Origin: Bacteroidota bacterium
GTDB lineage: Bacteria > Bacteroidota > Ignavibacteria > UBA10030 > UBA6906
Length of the DNA stretch: 8,846 nt
NCBI GenBank assembly: GCA_017860555.1
Contig: JAGDMJ010000116.1
Location: forward strand, 1-8,846
Direction of reading: 5' to 3'
Of this stretch, positions 6,174 through 8,846 are shown piece by piece. Both the position numbers and the translations under genes were made by a program. Each line of letters starts with the position of its first letter. Position 1 is the first letter of the stretch. The notes below the pieces were generated by a model, which worked only from the letters and a program-made list of their open reading frames with translations, did not search any database and was not told the DNA's origin.

Positions 6174-8576
6174 CTACTGTTTCCCTGTTGTGTCCTTCTT
6201 TCTCACCAAACGAACCCCGTACACCGCACCTGCCGTGCTCCCAGGCAGCGCTTGAAACTTCACTCGAATGTGATCCTTGCCTTTGACCATCCAATCCGGA
6301 ACCGCGTATTCGACGGTCTGAAACTTCGACTGATACCATCTTCCCGTATTGTTTTCCGTCAGCAATGGTTTGTCATCAAGGGAAATATCAAACACCCTGC
6401 TGCCCCATTCATATCCCCAGTATCGCACCATCAGGCATAAGCTGGTTTCGCCCTTCGTGGCCAGGTTGTAGCTGAAAAAACCCCCGCTACTTGCATCTCG
6501 CCAGAATTCATCGAGATATGTGCCAGTGTGTGAATCTGAACTTTGAAGTGCGTGTTCAATCTCTGGTTGCTGTTCACCGGATGCAACAGCATCGACGGTT
6601 CGTTGTTGCAGCTCCAGTTTCTCGCGTTCCACCGTCGCCAGCGAGTCGAGATATGAGCGGTATTGGTCGCTAGTCAATGTCATCCAGTACATCACATATC
6701 GAGCATCATGAATCTGATAGAACGGTTCCAGCATGACCTTGATCCTATTGACCATCCTAACGTGCGGAACAGTAAACGTCAGAGGCTTGCCTTCTAGGGG
6801 AACCAGCTTGCCAGCGATTGCGGCTATTGAATCCTCGATCAACACAGGAGCATTATCAAGGGGGAACCTCTTTCCACCCGCAATATGTGCCCATCGGCTG
6901 TCGTCTGCGACGAGACCGGCGAGGTCGTCCCTGCCGGTCCTCGCCGCCAGGAGTACCGGGCCATGCATAAAGGCGATATACGTTGGTACATGAGGGAGAC
7001 TTACAAAGGTGTCGTGCATGGGCAACATGATCTCCACGACGTCACCTTCCATCCATTGTCGATCAATAGCCACGTACGATGATGGAAGAGCCTTGCAGGC
7101 GACGCTCTTGCCATTGACGACAATTCGGAACGCGCCATCGGCCACCCACCATGGGTAGCGTGCCATCAGGCAAAAACGAGAAGACCCCACTGTAACGATC
7201 AGCTTTGTCCGCTCTTCATACGGGAAGGCGGTTTCCTGTCTGATCGTGATTCCCCTCTCCCTCCAGTGCAGCTCCGATGCAACAAAGAGATTGAGATACA
7301 GCGTATCGTTCCGATGCGCGTAGATGAATTGATTATATTTCCCGTGATTTTCCATCCCGCTGCCCACGCAACACCACATTGCTTCATTAGGAGCGGAATA
7401 GACCCTGTAGTGCCGAGGGCGCGCGGGAGTAAAATACACATACCCGCCATGGACCGGGTGCTGAGTCGAGAGAATGTGATTGAAGAGTGTTCTTTCGTAG
7501 TAGTCTGTGTATGCTGCCGATGGATCTGTCCTGAAAAGATCTTCTGTTAGCTTGAGCATATTGTAGGAGTTGCATGACTCGGGACCTTCGACATCATTGA
7601 CGAAATCTTCGCACGCAGACGCACTTGGGAAATGCTCCCTCCTGCTATTTCCTCCAAACGCAAGGCTGCGGTTTTGTGTCACGGTTTCCCAAAAGAAACT
7701 ACCTGCACGAAGATATCGTTCGTCACGAGTAAGTTCTGCTATTCGTTGGAACCCTACAGCCTTGGGGACCTGCGTATTCGCGTGCTTATTATCAAGATTG
7801 TCGTTCCCTGAGGCCATTGCATCGAGCAACATCCTGTGAGAAAAGCGCCGGGCTGCCGTCAAGTATTTCGGATCGCCTGTCATCTGATATGCATCTGCAA
7901 AGATCTCGGCCATTCCGCCATGCTCGGTATCAAGCATCACCTGCATTTGAGAGTCTGCCAGCGCGGACGTGACTGCGATCCCCCAATCACAGAACTTCAA
8001 AAACATCTTACGGGCTGCTTCGTTCCCGGCGTAGAGCCCTGCATCCCTTAGTCCGGAATACATTTTATGGACATTGTACCACGGCACCCACGCGGATCTG
8101 TACGCCGCGAAATTTCCTTTCTTCAGTGTGGACCAGACCTCTTTGCTCTGCGGGACTCCGCCGACATATCCAATCCCCCAATCCGGATTGAGTCTGCCGT
8201 TTGCGGCCTGGCACGCCGTCAGCTCCGATATCATGTATTCCAAACGTCTTCCACACTCCGCATTGCGGGTAGATGCATAGTTCATTGCCAGGGCCGCCAG
8301 ATAGTGCCCGCCCACATGTCCGTCAAGTCCATCCCAGTTCGTATAGCTCGCGGCTTTGGCGGGCAGTCCGGCTTCCCGGCGATAGGGAGCGAGCAAGCGA
8401 TCAACATCGTATTTCAAAAGGACCTGGATATTCAGGTCGCGGGCATGTTTGAATGGGCCCTCGAGCAGAACGACGTCACCCAGGGGAAAGGTGTTCTGAT
8501 AGAGCTTCTCCTGAGCGCAAACTTCGCCCCTCAGAAAGGCGCTGCTCAAGACAGCACTGAACAGGAACGCTTTCAT
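6174..8576 (-). CDS. Secreted beta-L-arabinofuranosidase, GH127/GH146 type
   Basis: This enzyme is predicted to remove beta-L-arabinofuranosyl units from plant glycans. The start at 8576 gives 800 residues with a signal peptide MKAFLFSAVLSSAFLRGEVCA|Q. The frame is open upstream to an ATG at 8735, but that start would add 53 residues without signal character and overlap the preceding gene. The (alpha/alpha) barrel domain spans ~30-400, with VLLEGPFKHARDLN, NWDGLDGHVGGHYLAALA and HGGMAEIFADAY. The zinc-thiolate site of the family is complete: Glu333 and Cys335 in GPESCNS, and Cys402-Cys403 in MWCCVGSG, the first of the pair being the expected nucleophile by analogy with HypBA1. Glu314 in REHF is the likely acid/base. 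Beta-sandwich modules follow, including a C-terminal one at ~683-795 resembling DUF6805. The length near 800 and the N-terminal motifs fit GH146-like Bacteroidota enzymes, but I cannot separate GH127 from GH146 by eye. It lies 133 bp after the CE1 gene. Confidence 0.9.
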   Translation of the reverse strand: MKAFLFSAVLSSAFLRGEVCAQEKLYQNTFPLGDVVLLEGPFKHARDLNIQVLLKYDVDRLLAPYRREAGLPAKAASYTNWDGLDGHVGGHYLAALAMNYASTRNAECGRRLEYMISELTACQAANGRLNPDWGIGYVGGVPQSKEVWSTLKKGNFAAYRSAWVPWYNVHKMYSGLRDAGLYAGNEAARKMFLKFCDWGIAVTSALADSQMQVMLDTEHGGMAEIFADAYQMTGDPKYLTAARRFSHRMLLDAMASGNDNLDNKHANTQVPKAVGFQRIAELTRDERYLRAGSFFWETVTQNRSLAFGGNSRREHFPSASACEDFVNDVEGPESCNSYNMLKLTEDLFRTDPSAAYTDYYERTLFNHILSTQHPVHGGYVYFTPARPRHYRVYSAPNEAMWCCVGSGMENHGKYNQFIYAHRNDTLYLNLFVASELHWRERGITIRQETAFPYEERTKLIVTVGSSRFCLMARYPWWVADGAFRIVVNGKSVACKALPSSYVAIDRQWMEGDVVEIMLPMHDTFVSLPHVPTYIAFMHGPVLLAARTGRDDLAGLVADDSRWAHIAGGKRFPLDNAPVLIEDSIAAIAGKLVPLEGKPLTFTVPHVRMVNRIKVMLEPFYQIHDARYVMYWMTLTSDQYRSYLDSLATVEREKLELQQRTVDAVASGEQQPEIEHALQSSDSHTGTYLDEFWRDASSGGFFSYNLATKGETSLCLMVRYWGYEWGSRVFDISLDDKPLLTENNTGRWYQSKFQTVEYAVPDWMVKGKDHIRVKFQALPGSTAGAVYGVRLVRKKDTTGKQ

Positions 8577-8583
8577 TCCAGAT

Positions 8584-8588
8584 CCCTT
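8584..8588 (-). promoter_or_regulatory. Shine-Dalgarno supporting the GH127/146 start
   Basis: AAGGG on the minus strand is 7 nt upstream of the ATG at 8576. It is a moderate site, but it coincides with the onset of a signal peptide, so the internal start is preferred over the ATG at 8735. Confidence 0.55.
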
Positions 8589-8709
8589 GCTTTGCTCTGA
8601 TGGTCCTTTGCCTAGTTGAACAGAAATGGCGCCATGTTGTAGAGGTTGTTCCTCCGGGTTTCTTGGATAGCAGGCCTGGTATGGGACGCCATTCGACACC
8701 ATGAACGAT

Positions 8710-8846
8710 CTACTGTTTGAAGAGCAATGGAGCAAACTGGTAGAGACACCTGCGCCAGGTCAGCCATTCATGGGCCGTGCCTTCTGATTCAAAGAAAGTG
8801 TTCCTGATGCCGGCTTTGCTCAGTGCATCGCTGAGCGCCTTTATGC
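8710..8846 (-). CDS. C-terminal fragment of a CE1/feruloyl-esterase-type hydrolase
   Basis: Only the last 44 codons are inside the window, ending with TAG at 8710-8712; the rest lies beyond the right edge. The visible peptide runs IKALSDALSKAGIRNTFFES, then EGTAHEWLTWRRCLYQFAPL, then LFKQ. The pattern GTAHEWxTWRRxLxxFAPLLF is typical of the C-terminus of Bacteroidota CE1 esterases (feruloyl and acetyl-xylan esterases), and His25 of the fragment would be the catalytic histidine. The serine and acid residues are not visible. This family removes ferulate or acetate from arabinoxylan side chains, which fits the downstream genes. It is probably the first or an early gene of the same transcription unit. 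The exact substrate cannot be decided from this fragment. Confidence 0.75.
   Translation of the reverse strand, partial: IKALSDALSKAGIRNTFFESEGTAHEWLTWRRCLYQFAPLLFKQ

Noticed and set aside
8626..8635. 10-bp palindrome ATGGCGCCAT between the CE1 and GH127/146 genes
   Set aside because: Short, symmetric only over 10 bp, and without a matching copy near the other genes; chance is a sufficient explanation.
6177..8735. Longer form of the arabinofuranosidase starting at the ATG at 8735
   Set aside because: The extra 53 residues lack signal-peptide character and overlap the end of the CE1 gene, whereas the ATG at 8576 has a Shine-Dalgarno and begins a clear signal peptide.

Overview
The window is a compact polysaccharide-degradation and uptake locus, with every recognisable gene on the minus strand. 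In transcription order (high to low coordinates) it holds: the last 44 codons of a CE1/feruloyl-esterase-type alpha/beta hydrolase (8710-8846); a secreted GH127/GH146-type beta-L-arabinofuranosidase with its cysteine-zinc active site intact (6174-8576); a secreted CE15 glucuronoyl-esterase-type hydrolase (4605-6095); a 466-bp gene-free stretch; a TonB-dependent outer-membrane receptor (1061-4138); and a secreted right-handed beta-helix protein that runs off the left edge (1-1000). There are no RNA genes, insertion sequences, CRISPR arrays or integrases.

The first three genes are separated by 133 and 78 bp with no convincing terminator, and may form one transcription unit. The receptor and the beta-helix gene are 60 bp apart and probably form a second. 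The gene-free stretch carries a perfect 18-bp palindrome with a central CG, of the LacI-family operator type. A similar but imperfect 14-bp palindrome lies 41 bp from it, and a perfect 13-bp inverted repeat lies in the probable receptor leader. I read this stretch as the control region of the receptor unit. No regulator gene is present in the window.

Together the enzymes suggest attack on decorated, cross-linked plant cell-wall polysaccharide. CE1 enzymes release ferulate or acetate esters, CE15 enzymes cleave glucuronoyl esters to lignin alcohols, and GH127/146 enzymes remove beta-L-arabinofuranose. The receptor would import the released oligosaccharides. It has an N-terminal carboxypeptidase-regulatory-like domain plus plug motifs of the Xanthomonas/Caulobacter-type receptors, and no SusD gene sits next to it; the beta-helix gene occupies that position. 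Substrate and pathway are inferred from family membership only.

The signal peptides, the TonB-dependent receptor and the carboxypeptidase-regulatory-like domain point to a Gram-negative member of the Bacteroidota/FCB assemblage. Base composition looks moderately GC-rich by eye. Strong Shine-Dalgarno sequences before several genes are unlike typical Bacteroidia and Flavobacteriia, so a more peripheral FCB lineage is plausible, but I cannot name the organism.
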